A stretch of 64,000 nt of DNA from an uncultured Oscillospiraceae bacterium (GCA_934569225.1 CAKTKC010000002.1:90205-154204); one strand, 5' to 3'. Positions 1 to 8,582 are shown, counted from the first letter of the stretch. Program-made: numbers and translations. Notes: generated from the sequence alone by a model not told the origin.

Positions 1-1
1 C

Positions 2-1681
2 GACAAATACGGTCTGCGGGGCGCGGCGGCGGATGCCCCCAAGCCGGAGCAGAAGGTGCAGTCTCTTCCCCGGCGGGAGGACATGCCCGCCGATGTGGAC
101 AGCTGCGCCGTGTACCTTGCGGGGGACGGCAGCGTTGGCCTTGCGTGGGCGGAGGGAGTCTGCGCCCTGACGCCTATGGAAGCCCAAATGGGGCAGCTGT
201 CCCTTGCCGGGAAAAAACTGATCTTCCACGACAGCAAAACCGCCATGCACCGGCTGGACGAGTTGAGGATACAGGCGGGGGACTGCGTCTTTGACACGGC
301 GCTGGCGGCCTATGACCTGAATCCCTCGTCTTCCGACTATACCGTTTCCAAGCTGGCAACCAATTATCTGGGGCTGAGCGTGGAGGACACCGACGCGGCG
401 GCCTGTGCCGAGGCCGTGTGGCACCTGCGCCCGGTGCTTGCCGGGGAGCTGGAAAAGAACGGCATGGACAGGCTCTACCGGGAGATCGAATTCCCCCTGT
501 GCCGGGTGCTTTACCACATGGAAAACCGGGGCATCTGCATCGACCGGGAGCAGTTAAGGCAGTTCGGCGACATGCTTTCCCGGCGAATTGCCGACTGTGA
601 GACCCTGATCTTCTCCTACTCCGGCGGGGAATTCAATATCAATTCCACCCGCCAGCTGGGAGAACTGCTGTTTGAAAAACTGGGGCTTCCCCCGGTGAAA
701 AAGACGAAAACCGGCTATTCCACCAATGCGGAGGTTCTGGAAAAGCTGAAAAACAAGCATCCCATCATCCCGGCAATTATGGATTACCGGATGCTGACCA
801 AGCTGAAATCCACCTACGCCGACGGCCTGATGAAGGAAATTCGGGAGGACGGGCGGATTCACACCACCTTCCAGAATCTGGTAACGGCGACGGGACGGCT
901 GTCCTCCACGGAGCCGAATCTCCAGAATATCCCGGTCCGCACGGATCTGGGCGCGGAAATCCGGAAAATGTTCATTCCCAAGCCCGGCTGCGTGCTGGTG
1001 GACGCAGACTACAGCCAGATCGAGCTGCGGGTGCTGGCGCACATCGCCGGTGACGACGCCATGCGCAAGGCGTTCTGCGACCACGTGGACATCCACACGG
1101 CTACGGCCGCGCAGGTGTTCGGCGTGCCGGTGGAAGAGGTCACCCCCCTGCAGCGCCGCCATGCCAAGGCTGTCAATTTCGGCATTGTCTACGGCATTTC
1201 CGAGTTCTCTCTGGCGGAGGATATCGGGGTTTCCCGCTATGAAGCCCGGGCGTATATCGACAATTATCTGAACAACTACCGGGGCGTGAAGGAATACATG
1301 CACAAGGTGGTGGCGGATGCACGGGAAACGGGCTACACCGAGACGCTGTACGGCCGCCGCCGGTATATTCCGGAGCTGAAAAGCAGCAATTTCAACGTCC
1401 GCAGCGGGGCGGAGCGTATCGCGCTGAACACGCCTATTCAGGGAACGGCGGCAGATTTGATCAAGCTGGCCATGATCCGGGTGGAAGATGCCCTGAACGA
1501 AAAATACCCCGACGCAAAGCTCCTTTTGCAGGTTCACGATGAGCTGATCGTGGAATGCCCGGAGGCCATTGCCCAGGAGGTCGCGGCGCTGGTCAGCCGG
1601 GAGATGGAAAACGTGGCGTCTCTCAGCGTGCCGCTGACGGCGGAGGCAAAATTCGGAAAGAGCTGGTACGAGGCAAAATGA
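2..1681 (+). CDS. polA: DNA polymerase I, C-terminal part (runs off the left edge)
   Basis: DNA repair and Okazaki-fragment processing polymerase of family A. The reading frame is open from the first bases, so the 5' end, including any 5'-nuclease domain, lies outside the window; about 559 codons are visible. Polymerase motif A (VDADYSQIELRVLAH, near nt 1000), motif B (RRHAKAVNFGIVYG, near nt 1160) and motif C (QVHDELIVE, near nt 1530) are intact, so the polymerase domain should be active. The preceding region fits the DnaQ-like 3'-5' exonuclease fold, but where the first catalytic Asp-x-Glu is expected it reads AVYLAGDGSVGLA, so proofreading is probably vestigial, as in Bacillus Pol I. The stop overlaps the rimI start (ATGA), which suggests co-transcription with rimI and tsaD. 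Confidence 0.95.
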   Translation, partial: DKYGLRGAAADAPKPEQKVQSLPRREDMPADVDSCAVYLAGDGSVGLAWAEGVCALTPMEAQMGQLSLAGKKLIFHDSKTAMHRLDELRIQAGDCVFDTALAAYDLNPSSSDYTVSKLATNYLGLSVEDTDAAACAEAVWHLRPVLAGELEKNGMDRLYREIEFPLCRVLYHMENRGICIDREQLRQFGDMLSRRIADCETLIFSYSGGEFNINSTRQLGELLFEKLGLPPVKKTKTGYSTNAEVLEKLKNKHPIIPAIMDYRMLTKLKSTYADGLMKEIREDGRIHTTFQNLVTATGRLSSTEPNLQNIPVRTDLGAEIRKMFIPKPGCVLVDADYSQIELRVLAHIAGDDAMRKAFCDHVDIHTATAAQVFGVPVEEVTPLQRRHAKAVNFGIVYGISEFSLAEDIGVSRYEARAYIDNYLNNYRGVKEYMHKVVADARETGYTETLYGRRRYIPELKSSNFNVRSGAERIALNTPIQGTAADLIKLAMIRVEDALNEKYPDAKLLLQVHDELIVECPEAIAQEVAALVSREMENVASLSVPLTAEAKFGKSWYEAK

Positions 1682-2118
1682 GAATTGCGCACATGACGGC
1701 GGAGCAGGTTCCTCAGGTCGCGGCACTGGAAAAAGTTTGCTTTTCCGACCCGTGGAGCGAAAAAAGCGTTGCTTCCGAGCTGGAAAATCCTCTTTCCTGC
1801 TGGCTGGTGGCGCTGGACGGCGAGATGGTGGCGGGCTATGTCGGCTCCCAGACGGTGATGGACGAGACGGATATGATGAACATCGCCGTCCATCCGGACT
1901 TCCGGCGGAAGGGCGTCGCCCGGGGGCTGATTCTGGCGCTGATGGGGGAACTGAAACAGCGGGGAAGCCGCTGCCTGACCCTGGAGGTTCGCGTGTCCAA
2001 CGTCCCTGCCCGCACCCTTTATGAATCGCTGGGCTTTGCCCATGTGGGAACCCGCCGGAATTACTACCAAAATCCCAAAGAAGACGCTCTCATTCTGAGA
2101 AAGGAGTGGGAAATTTGA
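1678..2118 (+). CDS. rimI: Ribosomal protein S18 alanine N-acetyltransferase RimI
   Basis: GNAT-family N-acetyltransferase of 146 residues, the usual RimI length; it is expected to acetylate the N-terminal alanine of ribosomal protein S18 using acetyl-CoA. The acetyl-CoA loop is seen as RRKGVARGLILALM, and the tail (NVPARTLYESLGFAHVGTRRNYY) is typical of RimI. The frame is open further upstream, but the ATG at 1678 overlaps the polA stop as ATGA and gives the standard MRIAHM start. It sits directly before tsaD, the classic partner gene in Bacillota. The overlaps on both sides indicate translational coupling. Confidence 0.9.
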   Translation: MRIAHMTAEQVPQVAALEKVCFSDPWSEKSVASELENPLSCWLVALDGEMVAGYVGSQTVMDETDMMNIAVHPDFRRKGVARGLILALMGELKQRGSRCLTLEVRVSNVPARTLYESLGFAHVGTRRNYYQNPKEDALILRKEWEI

Positions 2119-3131
2119 ATATTTTAGCTGTGGAGTCCTCCTGCGACGAAACCGCTGTTGCCATTGTCCGGGACGGACGGGAGGTTTTGACGGACTGCAT
2201 CGCGTCCCAGGTCGATCTGCACCGCATTTACGGCGGCGTGGTGCCGGAGATTGCGTCCCGGAAGCACATTGAAGCCATCTACGGCCTGGCGGATCAGGCG
2301 CTGGCGCGGACGGGGCTATTAAGAAGCGACATCGACGCCGTGGCCGTGACCTACGCCCCCGGGCTGATCGGCGCGGTGCTGGTGGGGGTGAACTTCGCCA
2401 AGGCGGCGGCGCTGGCGCTGGGGAAGCCACTGATCCCGGTTCATCACATCCGGGGACATATCGCCGCCAATTACATCGCCTATCCCGAGCTGGAGCCGCC
2501 GTTTCTGTGTCTGGTGGTGTCCGGCGGCCACACGATGATCGTGGAGGTCAAGGACTACACGGACATGAATATCCTCGGCACGACGCTGGACGACGCGGCG
2601 GGGGAATCCTTCGACAAGGTCGCCCGGGTGCTGGGGATGCCCTATCCCGGCGGCGCGGCGCTGGACAGAGCTGCAAGGCAGGGGGACGAGACAAAATACG
2701 TCCTTCCCCGGAGCAAACCCGGGGAAAATCCGTACAATATGAGCTTTTCCGGGCTGAAAACCGCAGCTTTGAACCTGATCCACCATGCCGAACAGGTGGG
2801 GGAGGAGCTGGATATTCCCAGTCTCTGCGCCGCCTTTTCCGCCGCGGTGTCCGACACGCTGGTGCCCCGGGCGGTGATGGCGCTGGAACAGACCGGCTAT
2901 CGGAAAATTGCCGTGGCCGGGGGCGTTGCCGCAAACTCCCGCATCCGCGCGGACATCCTCGCGGCGGCGGAGAAGCTGGGGGCGGAGGTCTATCTGCCGC
3001 CGCTTCACCTGTGCGGGGACAACGGCGCCATGATCGGCGCTCAGGCGTATTACGAGTATCAGGCGGGGCATGTGGCCGACATGAGCCTGAACGCCTACGC
3101 CACCAAGTCCATTCTGGGGGAAGCACTATAG
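2115..3131 (+). CDS. tsaD: tRNA N6-adenosine threonylcarbamoyltransferase TsaD
   Basis: Transfers threonylcarbamoyl to A37 of ANN-decoding tRNAs, together with TsaB and TsaE. The N-terminus NILAVESSCDETAVAIV, the metal-site segment VHHIRGHIAAN and the ASKHA-fold GGVAANSRIR loop near the C-terminus identify it. I chose the TTG at 2115 (338 aa) rather than the in-frame GTG at 2106. AAGGAG at 2101-2106 is then 8 nt upstream, the TTG overlaps the rimI stop as TTGA, and the protein starts at the usual MNILAVESS. A strong terminator follows immediately. Confidence 0.93.
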   Translation: MNILAVESSCDETAVAIVRDGREVLTDCIASQVDLHRIYGGVVPEIASRKHIEAIYGLADQALARTGLLRSDIDAVAVTYAPGLIGAVLVGVNFAKAAALALGKPLIPVHHIRGHIAANYIAYPELEPPFLCLVVSGGHTMIVEVKDYTDMNILGTTLDDAAGESFDKVARVLGMPYPGGAALDRAARQGDETKYVLPRSKPGENPYNMSFSGLKTAALNLIHHAEQVGEELDIPSLCAAFSAAVSDTLVPRAVMALEQTGYRKIAVAGGVAANSRIRADILAAAEKLGAEVYLPPLHLCGDNGAMIGAQAYYEYQAGHVADMSLNAYATKSILGEAL

Positions 3132-3136
3132 AATGT

Positions 3137-3163
3137 GGGGGAGACGGGAAGTCTCCCCCTTTT
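3137..3163 (+). terminator. Rho-independent terminator of polA-rimI-tsaD
   Basis: A 9-bp perfect stem (GGGGGAGAC / GTCTCCCCC) with a 5-nt loop is followed by TTTT, six bases after the tsaD stop. Confidence 0.9.
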
Positions 3164-3276
3164 GCATGAATATCGACGAATATACGGGGAATGTAAACTA
3201 AACTGTAACTAAAGATTACAAAAACGTTACATTTCTCGGAGCATAACGGATTTTGTCAGGTGTTATGTATATCGCC

Positions 3277-3334
3277 TGTGGATAAAATTGTGGAAACTGT
3301 GTATAACGGTGTGCATAATTCCGGTTTATCCACT
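3277..3334. promoter_or_regulatory. Cluster of DnaA boxes
   Basis: Three perfect matches to the DnaA box (TTATNCACA, read here on the other strand) lie at 3277-3285 (TGTGGATAA), 3298-3306 (TGTGTATAA) and 3310-3318 (TGTGCATAA). A one-mismatch box in the opposite orientation (TTATCCACT) lies at 3326-3334. The cluster sits between the tsaD terminator and the exporter promoter, whose -35 starts 22 bp downstream. No dnaA or dnaN gene is near, so it is unlikely to be oriC. It may titrate DnaA or let DnaA act on the exporter promoter. Confidence 0.75.
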
Positions 3335-3356
3335 GCTGAAACTGTTCTGAAAGTGG

Positions 3357-3385
3357 TTGACAAAGCGGAACAGGCATGTTATCAT
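3357..3385 (+). promoter_or_regulatory. Sigma-A promoter of the leader and exporter operon
   Basis: TTGACA at 3357-3362, a 17-bp spacer and TATCAT at 3380-3385. Transcription should start near 3392, about 160 nt before the first exporter gene. Confidence 0.85.
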
Positions 3386-3417
3386 ACACTCACATTATAA
3401 GGAAGGAGGAAGTGAAT

Positions 3418-3480
3418 ATGTTGAAGAACGGCTTGAACGTTTTTGGCAGAAGACTTGCTCCGGGGGTAACCGTGCGGTAG
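3418..3480 (+). CDS. Short leader peptide (20 aa) before the ABC exporter
   Basis: An ATG with an excellent ribosome site (AAGGAGGA, 3401-3411 region) opens a 20-codon ORF that ends in TAG at 3480. The peptide is basic (GRRLAPG in the middle, ending VTVR) and has no membrane segment. It lies between a strong promoter and an intrinsic terminator that precedes the exporter genes. That arrangement is typical of ribosome-mediated attenuation of drug-efflux and resistance genes. Function is inferred from position only; I do not recognise the peptide. Confidence 0.6.
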   Translation: MLKNGLNVFGRRLAPGVTVR

Positions 3481-3506
3481 GAATACCGGCATGGGCTGTT
3501 TGTGCG

Positions 3507-3533
3507 GCGCAGGCTTCGGCCTGTGCTTTTTTT
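3507..3533 (+). terminator. Intrinsic terminator or attenuator upstream of the exporter
   Basis: An 8-bp stem (GCGCAGGC / GCCTGTGC) closed by a UUCG tetraloop and followed by seven T. It lies 26 nt after the leader-peptide stop and 18 nt before the first exporter ATG, so the exporter needs readthrough. I could not draw a convincing antiterminator. Confidence 0.8.
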
Positions 3534-3551
3534 GTTGTTTGAGGTAGAAAA

Positions 3552-5276
3552 ATGAAAGAAATGCTGCATTATCTGAAGCCCTACTGGAAGGGGCTGATCG
3601 CCGCGACCATTGCCGTGGCGATATCCACAGTCTGCGACCTGCTGCTGCCCGCCATCATGAGCGAAATTCTCAACAAGGGTGTCTATCAGGCGGATTTTGC
3701 CTACATCGTCAGATGCTGCGCCGTCATGGCGGCGGTGGCGCTGGTGGGGTTGGGAACGGTGCTCTTGGGATCGAAAATTTCTAACGACGTGGTGGCGTCC
3801 TTCTGCGCCGACCTCCGCGCCGCCGTGTTCCGCAAGGTCAACCAGATGAGCTTTGAGGAATTCGGCGAGCTGGGGACAGCGGCGCTTGTGACCCGCTGCT
3901 CCCACGATGTGGAGACGGTGAGCTGGATCGCGGCAGAGCTGTCCGGCACTGTCGTCATGATCCCGGTGCTGTTTTTTGGCGGTGTGGTGCTGTCCCTGCG
4001 GAAGGACGTGGCGCTGTCGCTGACCATGCTGGCCTTCGTTCCTGTGATCCTGGCGATCGTTATCTTCATCGGAAAGAAGATCGACGGCATCTGGGAAGTG
4101 TCCGACAAGCTCATTGACCGGCAGAATGAGATCATGCGGGAGCGCCTGCGGGGCATCCGGGTCATCCGGGCGTTCAACTCCGAGAAGCGGGAGCATGAGC
4201 GGGTGTCCGAAGCCACCCGCACTATGGCGAACAGCTTCATCCGGGGCAATGTGGCCATGGGCGCCATTTCCCCACTGGCGACCTTCCTGCTAAATGTGGC
4301 GGCGGTGCTGATCGTGTACCTGGGCGGCTGGCGGATGGAGACCTCCACCGGCCTGACCGGCGGCGATATTTTTGCCATCGTCCAGTATGTGTCTCTGGTT
4401 TCCGCGGGCGTTGTCACCGGTGCGTTTGCCATCATCAGCTTCCCCCAGGCAGAGGTGGCGGCAAAGCGCATCGGGCAGGTGCTCCATGCCAAGGGCATGG
4501 CAGATCCTATCGAGCGGCAGGACATCACCTTGTCCGGGGATATCGACTTTGACCATGTGACCTTCCGCTACGAGGGCGCGGCGGAGGCTGCCCTGAAGGA
4601 CATCACCCTTTCCGTGAAAAAGGGGCAGAAGGCGGCCATCATCGGCGGCACCGGTTCTGGAAAAAGCACGCTGGTGCAGCTTCTGCTGGGCTTCCGTATG
4701 CCCACCGCCGGCGAGGTTCGCATGGACGGAATGCCCACCCGGACACTCAGCCGCCGCACCATGCGGGACAATATCAGCTGCGTACTGCAAAACGCGACCA
4801 TCTATTCCGGTACCATCCGGGACAATGTGCGCATGGGCAGGCTGGAAGCGGGGGATGTGGAGATCCGGGAAGCGCTGGAAATCGCGCAGGCCGGGGAGTT
4901 TGTAAACTCCTTCACCGACGGCATCGACCACATGATCCGCCAGTCGGGCAAGAACCTGTCCGGCGGACAGAAGCAGCGGCTGAGCATTGCCCGGGCGCTG
5001 CTGAAAAATGCGCCCATCTATATTTTTGACGACAGTTTTTCTGCGCTGGACTTCCTGACGGAAGCGAAGCTCCGCGCAACCCTGAACCAGAATCTGGCGG
5101 GGAAGACCCAGCTGATCATCACCCAGCGGGTGACCTCTGCCATGCACTGCGACGTGATCTTCGTCATGGACGCCGGCGCACTGGTGGACAGCGGCACCCA
5201 CGCCCAGCTGCTGGAACGGTGCGGAGTGTACCGGGAAATCTATGCGTCCCAGACGGGAGGGAACCTGAATGGATGA
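3552..5276 (+). CDS. Heterodimeric ABC exporter, degenerate-site subunit
   Basis: Half-size ABC exporter (574 aa): six-helix transmembrane domain to about residue 300, then a nucleotide-binding domain. Walker A is GGTGSGKST (about residue 365) and the signature is LSGGQKQRL. The Walker B glutamate is replaced by aspartate (IYIFDDSFSALD, about 485) and the switch histidine by glutamine (IITQRVTS, about 520). These are the hallmark of the non-catalytic half of heterodimeric exporters such as TM287/288, EfrCD and TmrAB. The stop overlaps the start of the next gene by 8 nt, so both halves are made together. Expression probably depends on the upstream attenuator. Substrate is unknown; multidrug, lipid or peptide export are all possible. 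Confidence 0.9.
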   Translation: MKEMLHYLKPYWKGLIAATIAVAISTVCDLLLPAIMSEILNKGVYQADFAYIVRCCAVMAAVALVGLGTVLLGSKISNDVVASFCADLRAAVFRKVNQMSFEEFGELGTAALVTRCSHDVETVSWIAAELSGTVVMIPVLFFGGVVLSLRKDVALSLTMLAFVPVILAIVIFIGKKIDGIWEVSDKLIDRQNEIMRERLRGIRVIRAFNSEKREHERVSEATRTMANSFIRGNVAMGAISPLATFLLNVAAVLIVYLGGWRMETSTGLTGGDIFAIVQYVSLVSAGVVTGAFAIISFPQAEVAAKRIGQVLHAKGMADPIERQDITLSGDIDFDHVTFRYEGAAEAALKDITLSVKKGQKAAIIGGTGSGKSTLVQLLLGFRMPTAGEVRMDGMPTRTLSRRTMRDNISCVLQNATIYSGTIRDNVRMGRLEAGDVEIREALEIAQAGEFVNSFTDGIDHMIRQSGKNLSGGQKQRLSIARALLKNAPIYIFDDSFSALDFLTEAKLRATLNQNLAGKTQLIITQRVTSAMHCDVIFVMDAGALVDSGTHAQLLERCGVYREIYASQTGGNLNG

Positions 5277-7032
5277 AAAAAATAAAATGCTGGACGAGAC
5301 CACCTGGAGGATCATCCGGGAGGCGAAGGGCATTGCCGGATGGGTCGCGGTCAGCGCGGTTCTGGGAATTCTCGCGGTGCTGTGCTCCATTGCCGCGCCG
5401 GAAATCCTGGGGAATCTGATACAGGCGCTTTATGACTTCGGCCTGAGCGACCGGCAGACGCCCATCCGGGACAGTCTTGTCGGCGGCCTTATTCTGCTGA
5501 CGGCGGTGTACGCGGCTCAGGGCCTGTTCCGCTATCTGAACATGCAGCTGATGAACCGGACGGTGAGCCGCCATTTTACCTGTGACATTCGGATCGCCAT
5601 TTCCGACAAAATCCAGCGGCTTCCGGTGAAATTCGTCGATCAGACCCCGGTGGGCGACGTTCTGAACCGGATGATCGACGATGTGAGCGCCATGGGCAAC
5701 TACATCCACCAGATTTTTGACGTGATGGTGGAGGGCGTTTTTCAGATCACCATGATCGCCGTCGCCATGTTCATGACAAACTGGGTGCTGGCCTGTCTCG
5801 TCATCGTGCTGACCCCGATTTCCATGTGGATCTCTTCGAAAATCGCGGGCGCCAGCGGGAAATACTATGACGAGTGGTTCAAAAAGTCCGGAGAGCTGAC
5901 GGAAATCGTGGAGGAGAGCTTTACAAATTTCGCCACGGCAAAAGCCTACAATCTGGAAGAATACACGGTGCGGAAGCACGCCGCCGTCAACGAGCAGCTG
6001 CGCAAGGCTGTGTCCAAGGCCAACTTTACCGGCTCTGTCGTGCAGCCGCTGATCAAATTTGCCAACGCCATGGCCTATATCTGCATCAACCTCATCGGCG
6101 GATGGCTGATCGTCCGCCGGGGCGTGAGCGTGGGGACTGTGGTGACCATTGTGCTGTTTGCCCGGCAGTTTGCTTCGCCTCTGGAGCAGATCGCATCGGG
6201 GTTTGCAAACCTGAGCCACGTCAAAGCCTCCGCCAAGCGGGTGTTTGAGATAATGGACATGGAGGAAGAGGAGCAGCCGAAGGGAACGCTTCCGGAAGCC
6301 TGCCGGGGCGAGGTCGTCTTTGACAAGGCCGCGTTCTCCTACACCAAGGACGAGCCGCTGATCGAAAATCTGAATCTCAGCGTCCATCCCGGCCAGCGGG
6401 TGGCCATTGTCGGCCCCACCGGCGCGGGAAAGACTACCATCGTCAATCTGCTGATGCGATTCTACGACGTGGACAGCGGGAAAATCCTGCTGGACGGGCA
6501 GGATATCAAGTCCCTTTCCCGGGATGAGGTGCGCCGGAATTTCGGCATGGTCTTGCAGGATACCTGGCTGTTCCGGGGTACCATCGCCGAGAATGTGGCC
6601 TACGGCAAGCCGGACGCCACCCGGGAGGAAATCGAACAGGCCTGCCGGGAGGCTTACTGCGACCACTTTATCCGCACCATGCCGGGCGGCTATGACACCC
6701 TGATCAGCGAGGATACCACCAATCTTTCCGGCGGGCAGAAGCAGCTTCTGACCATCGCCCGGGCGCTGCTGGCCAGCCGTCCGCTGCTGATTCTGGACGA
6801 GGCCACCTCCAATGTGGACACCCGGACGGAAATTCTGGTGCAAAAGGCCATGGACAAGCTGATGAAGGGGAGAACCTGCTTTGTTATCGCCCACCGCTTA
6901 AGCACCATCGTGGACGCCGACCGCATTCTGGTGCTGGATCACGGCCACATTGTGGAGCAGGGGACTCACGCTCAGCTGCTGGCGAAAAAGGGCTTCTATT
7001 ACGACCTTTACACCAGCCAGTACGCCGTGTAA
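5269..7032 (+). CDS. Heterodimeric ABC exporter, catalytic subunit
   Basis: Second half-transporter (587 aa), with six predicted membrane helices followed by a fully canonical ATPase domain: GPTGAGKT (about residue 382), LSGGQKQLL, LLILDEATSNVD with the catalytic Glu (about 509) and the switch histidine in VIAHRLS (about 538). Together with the preceding subunit this gives one active and one degenerate ATP site. The ATG at 5269 lies inside the end of the upstream gene, after GGGAGGGAACCTGA. A small acetyltransferase follows after 9 nt and is probably in the same transcript. Confidence 0.92.
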   Translation: MDEKNKMLDETTWRIIREAKGIAGWVAVSAVLGILAVLCSIAAPEILGNLIQALYDFGLSDRQTPIRDSLVGGLILLTAVYAAQGLFRYLNMQLMNRTVSRHFTCDIRIAISDKIQRLPVKFVDQTPVGDVLNRMIDDVSAMGNYIHQIFDVMVEGVFQITMIAVAMFMTNWVLACLVIVLTPISMWISSKIAGASGKYYDEWFKKSGELTEIVEESFTNFATAKAYNLEEYTVRKHAAVNEQLRKAVSKANFTGSVVQPLIKFANAMAYICINLIGGWLIVRRGVSVGTVVTIVLFARQFASPLEQIASGFANLSHVKASAKRVFEIMDMEEEEQPKGTLPEACRGEVVFDKAAFSYTKDEPLIENLNLSVHPGQRVAIVGPTGAGKTTIVNLLMRFYDVDSGKILLDGQDIKSLSRDEVRRNFGMVLQDTWLFRGTIAENVAYGKPDATREEIEQACREAYCDHFIRTMPGGYDTLISEDTTNLSGGQKQLLTIARALLASRPLLILDEATSNVDTRTEILVQKAMDKLMKGRTCFVIAHRLSTIVDADRILVLDHGHIVEQGTHAQLLAKKGFYYDLYTSQYAV

Positions 7033-7041
7033 GGAGGAAAA

Positions 7042-7551
7042 ATGCTGTATCTTGCACACAGCTTATCTCAGCTGCATTTTGGCAGCCTGATGGCGGTCTA
7101 TGAGGAGTCCAACCGGGAAAACGGCCGGGAATTCTGGCCGGAGGAGCCGGAAATGCGTCAGATTCAGCTGGCGGAAGAGGATTTTTACCGCTATCTGAGC
7201 CAGGTGTTCTTCCAGACGCCGGGGGCGGTTTATGCCGTCTGGGAGGAAAACGGGCGGTATGTCAGCGCTCTGCGCCTGGAGCCGTACCGGGACGGGCTTC
7301 TGCTGGAAGCCTTGGAGACTGCCCCGGAGCAGCGGCGAAAGGGCTATGCCGCCGCGCTGATACAGGCGGTACAGTGCTCCCTTGCGGGAAAAACGAAGCT
7401 CTACTCCCACGTGGACAAGCGGAACCTGCCCTCTCTGGAAGTCCACGAAGCATGCGGTTTCCGCCGCATTGCGGACTTTGCCGTCTACGTGGACGGCTCG
7501 GTGAATCAGAAAATGTACACCCTGTGCTGGAACAACAAACCCTCCGTATGA
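7042..7551 (+). CDS. GNAT-family N-acetyltransferase
   Basis: Protein of 169 aa with a GNAT acetyl-CoA loop (EQRRKGYAAALIQAV, about residues 95-109) and the usual C-terminal segment ending in a bulky aromatic motif (VHEACGFRRIADFAVYV). It starts 9 nt after the exporter gene with AAGGAGG just upstream, so it is the last gene of that operon. The substrate cannot be told from sequence. Its position could mean modification of the exported compound or simply a housekeeping passenger. Confidence 0.8.
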   Translation: MLYLAHSLSQLHFGSLMAVYEESNRENGREFWPEEPEMRQIQLAEEDFYRYLSQVFFQTPGAVYAVWEENGRYVSALRLEPYRDGLLLEALETAPEQRRKGYAAALIQAVQCSLAGKTKLYSHVDKRNLPSLEVHEACGFRRIADFAVYVDGSVNQKMYTLCWNNKPSV

Positions 7552-7580
7552 CGTTTGCCATACGGAGGGCTTTGCTTTTC
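7540..7580. terminator. Bidirectional terminator
   Basis: An 11-bp perfect stem (CCCTCCGTATG / CATACGGAGGG) spans the end of the GNAT gene. T-rich DNA lies on the right, and the reverse complement faces the 3' end of the convergent dehydrogenase gene. Confidence 0.85.
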
Positions 7581-7581
7581 C

Positions 7582-8541
7582 TTACAGATTCACCACATTC
7601 TGGGGCTTTCCATCCAGGAAGCAGCGGATGTTTTCGATGACGCAGTCCAGAAGCCGCTGGCGGCTTTCCAGGGGCGCCCAGGCCATGTGGGGCGTGATGA
7701 TGCAGTTGGGGGCGGCCAGGAGCGGATTGCCTGCCGTGATGGGCTCCTCGGATACCACGTCCACAGCGGCGCCGCGGAGATGGCCGCTTTCCAGCGCGGC
7801 TTTTACCGCTGCCTCATCCAGCAGACCGCCCCGGGAAGTGTTGATGAGGATAGCGCCATCCTTCATTTTGGCGAGGGTGTCGGCATTGATCAGCTTCGCT
7901 GTCGCCGGGGTGAGGGGACAGTGGAGGGAGACAAAATCCGACTGGGCGAGCAGGGTGTCCAGATCGACATACTGCGCCAGCACTTCCCCGCCCGGACGGC
8001 GTGTGCGGCTGTAGGCGAGGACGTTCATGCCGAAGGCGCGGGCGATGTTCGCCACGGCCTGACCGATGCGCCCGAAGCCGACGATGCCCAGCGTCTTTCC
8101 GGCCAGTTCCATCTGCGGGGTGTCCCAGAAGCAGAAAGAGCCGCAGCTACCCCATCTGCCCTCGTGTACCAGCGCGTCGTGATGGCCGACCCGGTGGCAC
8201 AGCTCCAGCATCAGCGCAAAGGTGAACTGAGCTACGGCGGCGGTGCCGTAGGTGGGGACGTTGGTCACGGGAATGCCCCGGCGGGCGCAGGCGGCACAGT
8301 CCACGGTATTGTAGCCCGTCGCCTGAACGCAGATCAGCCGGATGCTGGGACAGGCATCCAGCAGCCGCCCGGTGACGGGGAGCTTGTTCACCAGCACGAT
8401 CTCACTATCCGCAATGCGGGCGATGGCTTCGTCCTCGGTGTCCGTGCGGTCGTAAATGGTCAGTTCGCCGAACTGGCGAAGAGGCTCGTAGCTCAAATCG
8501 CCGGGATTTAAGGCGTAACCGTCGAGAATGACGATCTTCAT
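7582..8541 (-). CDS. D-2-hydroxyacid dehydrogenase (glycerate/hydroxypyruvate reductase type)
   Basis: NAD(P)-dependent dehydrogenase of 319 aa. The Rossmann motif is LGIVGFGRIGQAVANIA (about residue 150). The catalytic triad is represented by the Arg in INTSRGGLLDE, a following Glu, and the His in ITPHMAWAP near the C-terminus. The length and the GYNTVDCAACARRGI segment suit the glycerate dehydrogenase branch, but substrate cannot be fixed; lactate or other 2-oxoacids remain possible. The ATG at 8541 has AAGGAGGAA just upstream; the frame is open further upstream but that part overlaps the divergent gene. It is transcribed divergently from the pseudouridine synthase gene. Confidence 0.88.
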   Translation of the reverse strand: MKIVILDGYALNPGDLSYEPLRQFGELTIYDRTDTEDEAIARIADSEIVLVNKLPVTGRLLDACPSIRLICVQATGYNTVDCAACARRGIPVTNVPTYGTAAVAQFTFALMLELCHRVGHHDALVHEGRWGSCGSFCFWDTPQMELAGKTLGIVGFGRIGQAVANIARAFGMNVLAYSRTRRPGGEVLAQYVDLDTLLAQSDFVSLHCPLTPATAKLINADTLAKMKDGAILINTSRGGLLDEAAVKAALESGHLRGAAVDVVSEEPITAGNPLLAAPNCIITPHMAWAPLESRQRLLDCVIENIRCFLDGKPQNVVNL

Positions 8542-8553
8542 GGCAATTCCTCC

Positions 8554-8582
8554 TTGCAAAACAGGCGTATTTTTGATAGGAT
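8554..8582 (+). promoter_or_regulatory. Probable promoter of the pseudouridine synthase gene
   Basis: TTGCAA at 8554-8559, a 17-bp spacer and TAGGAT at 8577-8582. This leaves a leader of about 20 nt before the ATG at 8611. Confidence 0.55.

Noticed and set aside
3277..3334. The DnaA-box cluster as a chromosomal origin
   Set aside because: No dnaA, dnaN, rpmH or AT-rich unwinding region adjoins it, and the neighbours are tsaD and an exporter.
3357..3542. A 61-codon ORF in the exporter leader starting at a TTG
   Set aside because: Its start is the -35 box and it has no ribosome site. The 20-codon ORF at 3418 in another frame has an ideal one.
5164..6894. Long open frame on the minus strand (576 codons) across the exporter gene
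   Set aside because: It runs antisense to a gene with all ABC motifs, has no ribosome site, and its His/Gln/Arg-rich composition is that of a GC-rich shadow frame. The same holds for the long frames opposite 10441-12015, 16712-18085, 32733-34700 and 57116-58357.
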